Shown one piece after another: positions 58,011-64,000 of a DNA stretch of 64,000 bases (position 1 is its first letter; every line of letters starts with the position of its first letter). This DNA is from Lachnospiraceae bacterium (GTDB lineage: Bacteria; Bacillota; Clostridia; Lachnospirales; Lachnospiraceae). The notes below the pieces were generated by a model. The model saw nothing but the letters and a program-made list of their open reading frames with translations, had not been told where the DNA came from and did no database searches. Where the stretch lies: contig CAJTIU010000023.1 in NCBI GenBank assembly GCA_910576335.1, forward strand, positions 1-64,000, given 5' to 3'. A program made the position numbers and the translations under genes.

Positions 58011-58625
58011 ATGAAAAAGCGATTATTGGCGCTTTGTCTTGTTGCGGTAATGGCGGTGCTGCTATTGCCTGCGTGTTCACAGAAGGAGGAGAAGAGTGAG
58101 AAAACGACAGCTTCGACTACAGATGAAAAACCGGATGCTGCAAAGGAGAAGCTTCCGACAGTAGAAAAGGTAGTGCTAAATGAGGTTGCCCACTCTATTT
58201 TTTATGCTCCTATGTATGTGGCGATTGAAGAGGAGTATTTTGAAGAGGAAGGGATTGATCTGGAGCTTGTTACTGGCTTTGGAGCAGATAAAACTATGAC
58301 GGCAGTTATTTCGGGAAGTGCGGACATTGGTTTTATGGGTTCTGAAGCATCTATTTATACTTATAATGAAGGTGCAAATGACTATGTTGTGAATTTTGCA
58401 CAGCTTACACAGCGTGCCGGGAATTTTCTTGTGGCCCGGGAGGAAATGCCTGATTTCACATGGGAGAGCCTAAAAGATAAGGATGTGCTGGGTGGTAGAA
58501 AGGGCGGTATGCCTAGCCACGATGTAACATGGGAACACATCAGAGGGATTTATGAGTGGACAAGCGGGGAAGCCCCGGATTTAAAGGTTTTTAAATATGA
58601 GGAAAAGGTTGTGTCCGTCTCATAG
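58011..58625 (+). pseudogene. ABC solute-binding lipoprotein (NMT1/SsuA-like), C-terminally truncated
   Basis: 204 codons. Lipoprotein signal with lipobox LLPAC (about 19-23), acidic linker, then the start of an NMT1/THI5-SsuA domain (EVAHSIFYAPMYVAIEEEYF, GADKTMTAVISGSADIGFMG). Family members run to ~330 residues. After GGRKGGMP the family pattern is lost and ~33 unrelated residues follow to a stop. The permease and ATPase that normally follow are missing. A deletion, not a frameshift, best explains it. AAGGAGG precedes the ATG. Confidence 0.75.
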
Positions 58626-58655
58626 CACAACTACATTTACTTACTTTGCCAGAAG

Positions 58656-58682
58656 AAGGACAGGCCAGACCTGTCCTTTTTC
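58656..58682 (+). terminator. intrinsic terminator used as a group IIC intron target
   Basis: AAGGACAGG-CCAGA-CCTGTCCTT followed by TTTTT-type tract. The intron fragment begins 4 bp after it. Group IIC introns are known to insert just after terminator hairpins. Confidence 0.85.
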
Positions 58683-58685
58683 CTA

Positions 58686-58940
58686 GTGCGCCCGGCGGGC
58701 GCACGGTCTAATGGGTGAAAGTCCCTAATCCGCCCGGTAGTGGGAAGGATACAGCCAAGAGCAAGGGCGTCGTGGGCGACTGCGAATCTGAAGGAAGCTG
58801 GAGGCAAACTTCTGGTCTGACGAACAGAAATCATATCAGGCTGTAAATGAGGGTAAGACTGCTAGACAAGTCAAACGGAACCGGAAAGCTGTCTGTTCCC
58901 GGCGGCCAGCGGCCAAGGGGCTTCCGCCAGCAAGGGAACC
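58686..58940 (+). mobile_element. group IIC intron, 5' fragment
   Basis: Starts GTGCGCCCGGCGGGCGCAC and continues with intron domain I words GGGTGAAAGTCCC, GAGCAAGGGCGTC, CTGAAGGAAGCTGGAGGCAA and GGTCTGACGAACAGAAATC, which recall the GsI-IIC type. The maturase/reverse transcriptase gene and the 3' domains V-VI are absent: about 255 bp remain, then sequence changes to a tyrosine recombinase. The exact 3' break is uncertain by some tens of bases. Confidence 0.75.
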
Positions 58941-59249
58941 TTTGAACTACGGTTCAAGAACCTCTTGCGGGAAACTGGTCTGTATGTGCCGGAAAAAGCC
59001 CATTCCAGAGGGCAGTGCCTCCATTGCTTCCGTCACTATTTTGCCATCCATTCATTTGCGCAGACAGAGAAAAACGGACGCCCGACAGATGACTCTGTTC
59101 CGTTCCTGTCAGTCTATCTTGGACACCATGACATGGACGAAACGGAGAAATATCTGAAATTCAGTGGTGATATGTTTCCTGAATATACGGAGCTGTTTGA
59201 AGATTATGCCACTGGCGTATTCACGGAGGCGGCGTATGAGGAAAAATAA
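58941..59249 (+). pseudogene. tyrosine recombinase, C-terminal fragment
   Basis: Frame FELRFKNLLRETGLYVPEKA ... CLHCFRHYFAIHSF ... LSVYLGHHDMDETEKYLK ... EYTELFEDYA. It holds the HxxR and GHxxxxxTxxY parts of the catalytic domain but no N-terminal domain or first catalytic Arg. It is joined upstream to the intron fragment. Its end overlaps the next recombinase by 14 bp, as in recombinase-trio (RIT-like) elements where three integrases are read in overlap. Confidence 0.75.
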
Positions 59250-60264
59250 ACTTCCTGAATTCATGCTCATCCTGGAACAGTTTTTTACGGAATATATGCC
59301 GCTCTCGTCAGGGCTTTCCCCTAACACCACGAGATCCTATAAATACGCTTTCCGTCTTTTGTTCCAGTATGTTTATCAAGTAAAGAAGAAAAATGCTGGC
59401 GAAATCCTCTTCCGGGATTTGGATTTCGAAACTATTGACGGCTTCCTGAAATGGATCGAAGCAGAACGGGGATGCTCAGTATCCACAAGAAATCTCAGGC
59501 TTTCAGCATTGGCCTCTTTTGCCGGTTATGCACAGAACAGGAATTTTGAAGCAGCGACTGTGTTTGCGAATGCGGTGAAAAGAGTGCCTGTAAAAAAGGA
59601 GACCATACAGCCGAGGGTCACCTTTACACTCGATGAAGTTTCAGTCCTGCTCCGGCTTCCAAATCCTGAGAAACGGCTGGGCTTCCGTGACCAAGTTCTT
59701 TTGAATCTGATGTATGCCAGCGGAGCCAGGGCACAGGAAATCTGCGATCTCAAGGTCAGGGACTTCCTGGTTGAGAAAAACCTCTATAAGCTGACAATTA
59801 CCGGAAAGGGAAATAAAACCCGCAGAATTGTGATCGCAAAGCCTAGCGGAACTCTCCTGGAACGGTATCTGGAGGAAACGGGAAAAGCCAGCCGGTCGGA
59901 AGCCTACATCTTTTCCAGCCAGACCCATCTGCAGATGAGCATTTCCTGTATTGAGGAGATTTATAAAAAATATATCGCGCTCGCAAGAGCCGGGCATCCA
60001 GAAATGTTCCTGGAAAAACGCTACACCCCGCACACCATGAGGCATACGACTGCCACACATATGTTGGAAGCCGGGATACCGATTATGGCAATCAAAAATT
60101 TCCTCGGACATTCCCCGATCTCCACAACAGAACGGTATGCTGAACTTTCACAGGGAACCGTAAACAGGCATATCCGGGATTGGAACGAAAAGTGGTTTTC
60201 CCATCAAAAAGAAAATCCTGTTACACAAAAGAAAGAGAATCGGATCCCTAACTTCCTGAAATAG
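59236..60264 (+). CDS. tyrosine recombinase / integrase, intact
   Basis: 342 aa. SAM-like N-terminal domain (about 1-95) and catalytic domain with Arg in ASGARAQEICDL, HxxR in PHTMRHTTATHM, His in FLGHSPISTTERYAE and the terminal Tyr in RYAE. Start at ATG 59236 overlaps the stop of the truncated recombinase; the longer in-frame reading from 59164 would lie inside it. Second member of what was probably a three-recombinase module; a third is not found downstream. Confidence 0.88.
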   Translation: MRKNKLPEFMLILEQFFTEYMPLSSGLSPNTTRSYKYAFRLLFQYVYQVKKKNAGEILFRDLDFETIDGFLKWIEAERGCSVSTRNLRLSALASFAGYAQNRNFEAATVFANAVKRVPVKKETIQPRVTFTLDEVSVLLRLPNPEKRLGFRDQVLLNLMYASGARAQEICDLKVRDFLVEKNLYKLTITGKGNKTRRIVIAKPSGTLLERYLEETGKASRSEAYIFSSQTHLQMSISCIEEIYKKYIALARAGHPEMFLEKRYTPHTMRHTTATHMLEAGIPIMAIKNFLGHSPISTTERYAELSQGTVNRHIRDWNEKWFSHQKENPVTQKKENRIPNFLK

Positions 60265-60660
60265 CTCTTACATTATCTGAGGTAACTTCTTTGAAAGCCT
60301 TTTATGTCGGCAGTTTTGAGAGTTTTCTCGGGTAATTGAAAATCTGGGATAATGCGCCCTATCCAAGAACTCGGATAGGGCGCAATTATACACCACTTAG
60401 GGAAGTGGTGCATTACGCCCTGCCGGGGGCGTCCTGCGGACAGCGGATGATTTCCGCAAATTTCCAATCTGCTCCAATCATCACAGGGGAAGCTACCCTT
60501 CCCCTGCGCTGGCTTCGCCAGCTACCCCTTTGTGAGCTTGCCACTCGAAAAACTTTTAGAAAGCCTATTCCATTTAACAAGTTAAAGCTGTATAATAGTG
60601 CTAGCGATAAATCGTGGTTTGTGAGATAAAATTATAATTAACAGCAGGAGGAACCAAATC
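60265..60660. other. mobile-element end region with several hairpins
   Basis: No gene. TGCGCCCTATCC (60353-60364) pairs exactly with 60373-60384. CACCACTT (60391-60398) pairs with 60403-60410. Further down, CAGGGGAAG...CTTCCCCTG and GCTGGCTTCGCCAGC form two more hairpins around 60483-60521. The first may be the recombinase terminator or the element's crossover site. The GC-rich block 60415-60540 resembles non-coding segments of Clostridial conjugative elements. Confidence 0.45.
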
Positions 60661-60861
60661 ATGTACACTTACAAAACAGAAATTTTGGCGGTAGGAACCA
60701 AATGGTTTTCCGACAAAGCAAATGCGAACGATATAGAAGTATTAGACCAGTTAATCAATGAAAGGGCTGCCGATGGATGGGAACTTGTGACATACGATTA
60801 CATGGCAACATCAATGCAGGTCAAGGGAGCATTTGTGATTACATTCAGAAAGCAACAGTAA
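60661..60861 (+). CDS. DUF4177 domain small protein
   Basis: 66 aa: YTYKTEILAVGTKW at the start, LDQLINERAADGWELVTY in the middle and GAFVITFRK at the end, the DUF4177 pattern (two beta-alpha units with GWELV). Often found in phage and conjugative element cargo. Function unknown. GCAGGAGG precedes the ATG. Confidence 0.8.
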   Translation: MYTYKTEILAVGTKWFSDKANANDIEVLDQLINERAADGWELVTYDYMATSMQVKGAFVITFRKQQ

Positions 60862-61021
60862 CACTAAATACAGTGTATAGAGCAACTTACAGTTTGTCGA
60901 ACTGATAACCCATCAAAAAACTAAATATTCCGCTGCCCACCGGCGGCACACCCAAGCAGGAAACTGAAAAAGTTATCCTGCTCTTTTTTGCCCCGAATCC
61001 GGGAGAAAGGAGGGCGCACAC

Positions 61022-62041
61022 TTGCCATGCCCGCACTGTAAAATCACAATCATTAAGCGGAGCAACAATGAATCCACTGTTTCTGCCGCCGCCTACCAGA
61101 GCGGTGAAAAGCTGTTCTCTGAATACGACCAGGCGCAGAAATATTGTCCCTACAAAACCGAAGTCACCCACAAAGAAATCATGCTCCCGCCCCATGCACC
61201 GCCGGAGTTTGCAGACCGCAATACTTTATGGAACTCTGCCGAAGCGCAGGAAAAACAATGGAACTCCCAGCTTGCCCGGAGGTTCGTGCTTGCCATCCCA
61301 AGGGAAATCCCGCCGGAACAGTACGCCGACCTTCTCCGTGACTACTGCCGGGAGTTTTTTGTTTCCAAGGGCATGATTGCCGATTTTGCCATCCACGACA
61401 AGAGGGACGGCAACCCCCACTCCCATATCCTGCTCACCATGCGGGCGATGGACGAAAAAGGCAGATGGCTTCCCAAGAGCCGCAAGGTATACGACATTGA
61501 CGGGAACGGCGAAAGAATCCGGCTCCCGTCCGGCAGATGGAAACTTCCCGGCTCCCTGCCCTCCCACAAGGCAGGCAAGGACATTTCCAAGAAAGTCCAT
61601 TCTTCCTATGTGCTGAAGGCGCAGAAAGGCCAGAGGGAAGCGATGGAGTGCACCCTTGCCAAAGACGGGGAACGGATTGACGTGCTGGAAAAGATGGTTC
61701 TGCGGCTCTATGAGGACATGGTAGCCGGACGGATTACAGAAGAAAACTTCAATCTCCTGCTGGAAAAGACACAGAAGGAACAGGCGGAATTAAAAGCCAA
61801 GGTTGAGGAAGGCCGGAAACGCCTTGCCGATGAAATCCGGCTTGCCGTGGACGCAAGGCAGTGGGTGGAATCCATTCAGGAATATAAGGACATCACCGAA
61901 CTGGACGCTTCCACCTTAAACCGTCTGATTAAAAAAATCGTTGTCCATGAAACCATAGGCAGCGATAAGACAAGACACATTTCTATCGAAATCCATTTTA
62001 ATCTCAAACCCATACCGGAAGTGGAGCAGGTCACAGGCTGA
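61022..62041 (+). CDS. in-frame fusion: MobQ-type relaxase N-terminus + serine recombinase C-terminus
   Basis: 339 aa. Residues 1-180 are a MobA/MobL relaxase start: ITIIKRSNNESTVSAAAYQSGE, catalytic-type HKEIMLPP and the metal-binding HSHILLTMRAM. Residues about 205-339 are the C-terminal coiled-coil and DUF4368 end of a large serine recombinase: LEKMVLRLYEDMVAGRITEE ... LNRLIKKIVVHETI ... IEIHFNLKPIPE. The join is near 61560-61640. Relaxases of this family run longer, and the recombinase lacks its resolvase domain, so neither half can do its normal job alone. TTG start at 61022 after AAAGGAGGG, as in intact relatives. Confidence 0.8.
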   Translation: MPCPHCKITIIKRSNNESTVSAAAYQSGEKLFSEYDQAQKYCPYKTEVTHKEIMLPPHAPPEFADRNTLWNSAEAQEKQWNSQLARRFVLAIPREIPPEQYADLLRDYCREFFVSKGMIADFAIHDKRDGNPHSHILLTMRAMDEKGRWLPKSRKVYDIDGNGERIRLPSGRWKLPGSLPSHKAGKDISKKVHSSYVLKAQKGQREAMECTLAKDGERIDVLEKMVLRLYEDMVAGRITEENFNLLLEKTQKEQAELKAKVEEGRKRLADEIRLAVDARQWVESIQEYKDITELDASTLNRLIKKIVVHETIGSDKTRHISIEIHFNLKPIPEVEQVTG

Positions 62042-62132
62042 CCGCTCCCCTGCTCCGGGGGATTCTTTAAAAACTCCATATATATTTTCTGACGTGCTGC
62101 CGCCCGCCAGAAAGCTGTATTGTTCCTACTAA

Positions 62133-62216
62133 TTGGGGATAACACAGCTTATGGCCGGCGGAGGTATCGTCCTCCTTGGCATGAACCTGATTCCGCTGCT
62201 GTCTAACCTGTTCTGA
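62133..62216 (+). pseudogene. Maff2-family C-terminal remnant
   Basis: 27 codons: ITQLMAGGGIVLLGMNLIPL then LSNLF and stop. This is the end of the Maff2 small membrane protein found before the VirB6-like gene in Lachnospiraceae conjugative elements. An in-frame TAA precedes it, so the first two thirds are lost. Confidence 0.65.
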
Positions 62217-62236
62217 TTTCCCCAAAGGAGTAACCT

Positions 62237-63103
62237 ATGCAAAGTATCTTCGACGCCATCACGGAATGGCTCAAAGCCCTTTTGGTCGAGGGTGTCATGG
62301 AGAACCTCGGCAGGCTCTTCACGGGGGTGAACGAGCAGGTCGGAGAGATTACGGCACAGGTAGGGATGACCCCGGCGGCATGGAACGCCGGGGTGTTCTC
62401 CATGATACGCTAGCTCTCCGAGACCGTCATCCTCCCCATAGCGGGGCTGGTGCTGACCTTCGTGATGGCCTATGAGCTAATCCAGATGCTGGTGGATCAC
62501 AACAACCTCCACAACTTCGACACCTGGATATTCATTGAATGGATTTTCAAGACCTTCGCCGCCGTGCTGGTGCTCTCCAACACCTTCAATATCGTCATGG
62601 CGGTGTTCGATGTTTCCCAGCATGTAGTGCAACAATCGGCGGGGCTGATACAGGGCTCCACCGCCGTCACGCCGGAGGCTCTGGACAACATGCAGGCCCA
62701 GCTTGAGGCAATGGAGCTTGGCCCACTGCTGGGGATGTTCCTGCAATCCTTCTTCGTGCAGTTCACCATGACGGCTCTGAATATCGTGGTGTTCGTCATT
62801 GTCTATGGGCGCATGATAGAAATCTACCTGATGACCAGCCTTGCCCCTATCCCTTTCTCCACTATCGCCAACCGGGAGGCCGGGCACATGGGGCACAACT
62901 ATTTCAAGTCCCTTTTCGCCGTTGGGTTCCAAGGGATGCTTATCATGGTCTGCATGGCGATTTGCGCCGTTCTGGTGCAGGGTATCGCCATGGGCGGCGA
63001 CCTGATGGGAGCTATCTGGACCTGCGTGGGGTACACGGTGTTGCTGTGCTTCGTCCTCTTCAAGACCGGGAGCCTTTCGAAATCCATATGGGGCGCTCAC
63101 TAA
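62237..63103 (+). pseudogene. VirB6/TrbL-like conjugal transfer membrane protein with in-frame amber
   Basis: 288 codons in one frame from ATG 62237 (AAAGGAG 6 nt upstream): MQSIFDAITEWLKALLVEGV ... NAGVFSMIR, TAG at 62411-62413, then LSETVILPIAGLVLTFVMAY and several more TM segments to GSLSKSIWGAH. Length and hydrophobic pattern are otherwise normal for the multi-spanning channel component of ICE type IV secretion. The stop is a single-codon lesion (related proteins have a sense codon between R and LSET). Follows the Maff2 remnant as in intact elements. Confidence 0.75.
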
Positions 63104-63125
63104 AATACTGTTGTAAAATATGCTG

Positions 63126-63154
63126 TTGAATTTTACATCAAATCAGGGTATACT
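63126..63154 (+). promoter_or_regulatory. promoter of the toxin-antitoxin pair
   Basis: TTGAAT (63126-63131), 17-bp spacer, TATACT (63149-63154), 26 bp before the antitoxin start. Confidence 0.6.
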
Positions 63155-63179
63155 AAGGGTAGGAAAGGAGAATGTGATT

Positions 63180-63440
63180 ATGCCGAATATCAAACCAATC
63201 TCTGATTTGAGGAATTACAGTGATGTGCTCCGTGACGTATCTGTGGGCGCACCGGTCTTTCTCACCAAAAACGGACGTGGGCGCTATGCAATCATTGACA
63301 TGCAGGACTATGAAAAAACACGGGCCACTCTGAAGCTCATGAGCGAGCTTGCAAAAGGAAAAAAATCTGGAGAGGAAAAGGGATGGCTTTCGTCCTCGGA
63401 TGTGAGAGCACATTTCCGGGCAAAGGCAAATGAAGAATAA
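63180..63440 (+). CDS. Phd/YefM-type antitoxin
   Basis: 86 aa. Phd/YefM fold: NIKPISDLRNYSDVLRDV, FLTKNGRGRYAIIDMQDYE, and a C-terminal toxin-binding tail. Represses its own promoter and neutralises the toxin. ATG 63180 is 9 nt after AAAGGAG. Its end overlaps the toxin start by 11 bp. Confidence 0.9.
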   Translation: MPNIKPISDLRNYSDVLRDVSVGAPVFLTKNGRGRYAIIDMQDYEKTRATLKLMSELAKGKKSGEEKGWLSSSDVRAHFRAKANEE

Positions 63441-63768
63441 CATCCATTACTCACCGGAAGCCCAGAACGACCTGGACGAAATCTGGGAGTATATTACCTT
63501 TGAATTATGTAATCCGCAAGCCGCTGAAAACACCGTAAACAAAATCATGGACACTGTTGATGAACTGGAAAATTTTTCGGAAATCGGCGCTCCGCTGTCC
63601 TCTGTGACAGATATAGAAAGCGACTACCGATTTCTTACCAGTGGGAATTACATGGTTTTCTATCGTGTGAATGTGCAGGATGTGTACATTGACCGTGTTC
63701 TCTACGGCAGACGGGATTATCTTCGGATTCTGTTTCTTGATCTGCCGCTGAATGACAACGAAGGATAA
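63430..63768 (+). CDS. RelE/ParE-type toxin
   Basis: 112 aa: IHYSPEAQNDLDEIWEYI at the start, YRFLTSGNYMVFYRV and VYIDRVLYGRRDYLRIL at the end, the RelE/ParE fold. Either an mRNA endonuclease or a gyrase poison; ParE-like by the DLDEIWEYI start. Translationally coupled to the antitoxin. Likely stabilises the conjugative-element remnant. Confidence 0.9.
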   Translation: MKNNIHYSPEAQNDLDEIWEYITFELCNPQAAENTVNKIMDTVDELENFSEIGAPLSSVTDIESDYRFLTSGNYMVFYRVNVQDVYIDRVLYGRRDYLRILFLDLPLNDNEG

Positions 63769-63789
63769 AACAAAATATAGTAACGATGG

Positions 63790-63817
63790 AACCGCTGGCT
63801 GACGTTGGCGGTTTTTT
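63790..63817 (+). terminator. intrinsic terminator after the toxin-antitoxin pair
   Basis: AACCGC (63790-63795) pairs with GCGGTT (63808-63813), followed by a T-run to 63817. Confidence 0.8.
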
Positions 63818-63862
63818 ATTGCTCTGGGCCAACCTGGCCCGAAGTCTGGAAGGAGGGATACC

Positions 63863-64000
63863 ATGCCGGGACGGGCTCCACGCCGCTACAAGATGGACGA
63901 AAACGGAACCGTGCGCTCTGCCTTTCACGGAAAACTCCCGGAGGAATTTACGGAACGGGACATGCTGGCCTTTGCGGCCGACACGGATCTTCTTCTTTTA
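63863..64000 (+). CDS. hypothetical protein, cut by the window end
   Basis: 46 codons visible: MPGRAPRRYKMDENGTVRSA then FHGKLPEEFTERDMLAFAAD. AAGGAGGG precedes the ATG by 6 nt. Not recognised; its place after a VirB6-like gene suggests a conjugative-element gene. Confidence 0.5.
   Translation, partial: MPGRAPRRYKMDENGTVRSAFHGKLPEEFTERDMLAFAADTDLLLL

Noticed and set aside
57620-58099. 159-codon ORF between blaR and the lipoprotein
   Set aside because: Overlaps blaR stop, passes through a palindrome and a repeat, and overlaps the lipoprotein gene in another frame.
62477-63100. 207-codon ORF antisense to the VirB6-like gene
   Set aside because: Shadow of the real, membrane-protein-coding frame.

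Overview
The window reads as chromosomal DNA of an anaerobic, spore-forming Clostridia bacterium of the Lachnospiraceae type (gut Dorea, Mediterraneibacter or Blautia-like). The grounds are CotF-type spore coat proteins, an indolepyruvate:ferredoxin oxidoreductase, strong AAGGAGG ribosome sites, a CIRCE/HrcA heat-shock site, DUF6273/Big_2 surface proteins and BlaI/BlaR-M56 pairs. The species cannot be fixed from the sequence alone.

Layout. 0-9 kb: an AT-rich secreted BspA-type protein, a 164-bp MITE-like element, a DUF5695-like carbohydrate-active protein behind a LacI-type operator, a DUF4397 protein, a DUF262 remnant, and a 1048-aa secreted protein with two near-identical DUF6273 + Big_2 units. 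9-23 kb: MerR/MATE divergent pair, YwaF-like membrane protein, EamA exporter + dtd, MarR + heterodimeric ABC exporter, two CotF-like coat proteins, a C26 glutamine amidotransferase-like hydrolase divergent from an M19 dipeptidase, a 2-hydroxyacid dehydrogenase and a membrane-anchored C39-like protease. 23-34 kb: an unidentified long leader with a 44-aa hydrophobic ORF, CIRCE-clpB, YitT, Hpt + REC/HD-GYP/GGDEF c-di-GMP signalling, and iorA-iorB-(22-aa ORF)-paaK-ACT for aryl-pyruvate oxidation and aryl-CoA formation. 34-41 kb: FAD/Rieske oxidoreductase, AEC transporter, cold-shock protein, PTS enzyme I, DUF975, a membrane protein and a CarD-like protein. 41-51.5 kb: an alpha-galactoside/alpha-glucoside module (GH36, three-gene ABC importer, two AraC regulators, one LacI regulator, GH13).

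51.5-64 kb is a decaying accessory region. It holds a deletion scar joining 5'-truncated tetR and degV, an intact TetR, an M24 peptidase, two gene remnants, a BlaI/BlaR-M56 pair under a large dyad operator, a truncated ABC solute-binding lipoprotein, a group IIC intron fragment abutting a beheaded tyrosine recombinase, one intact tyrosine recombinase, a DUF4177 protein, an in-frame fusion of a MobQ-type relaxase to a serine-recombinase C-terminus, a Maff2 remnant, a VirB6/TrbL-like gene with an in-frame amber codon, and a Phd/RelE-type toxin-antitoxin pair.

Running through the chromosome-like part are nine copies of a 32-60 bp near-perfect palindrome with arms GGGGACGGGG, in two subtypes. They sit at or within a few bases of gene ends, sometimes supplying the last codons and the stop. 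Three other small inverted-repeat families are also present. The most interesting observations are this palindrome family and the protein tails it writes, the hypervariable (diversity-generating-retroelement-like) segments in the DUF6273 protein, the leader with a structure-sequestered hydrophobic ORF before clpB, the peptide/hairpin leader before paaK, and the relaxase-recombinase fusion.
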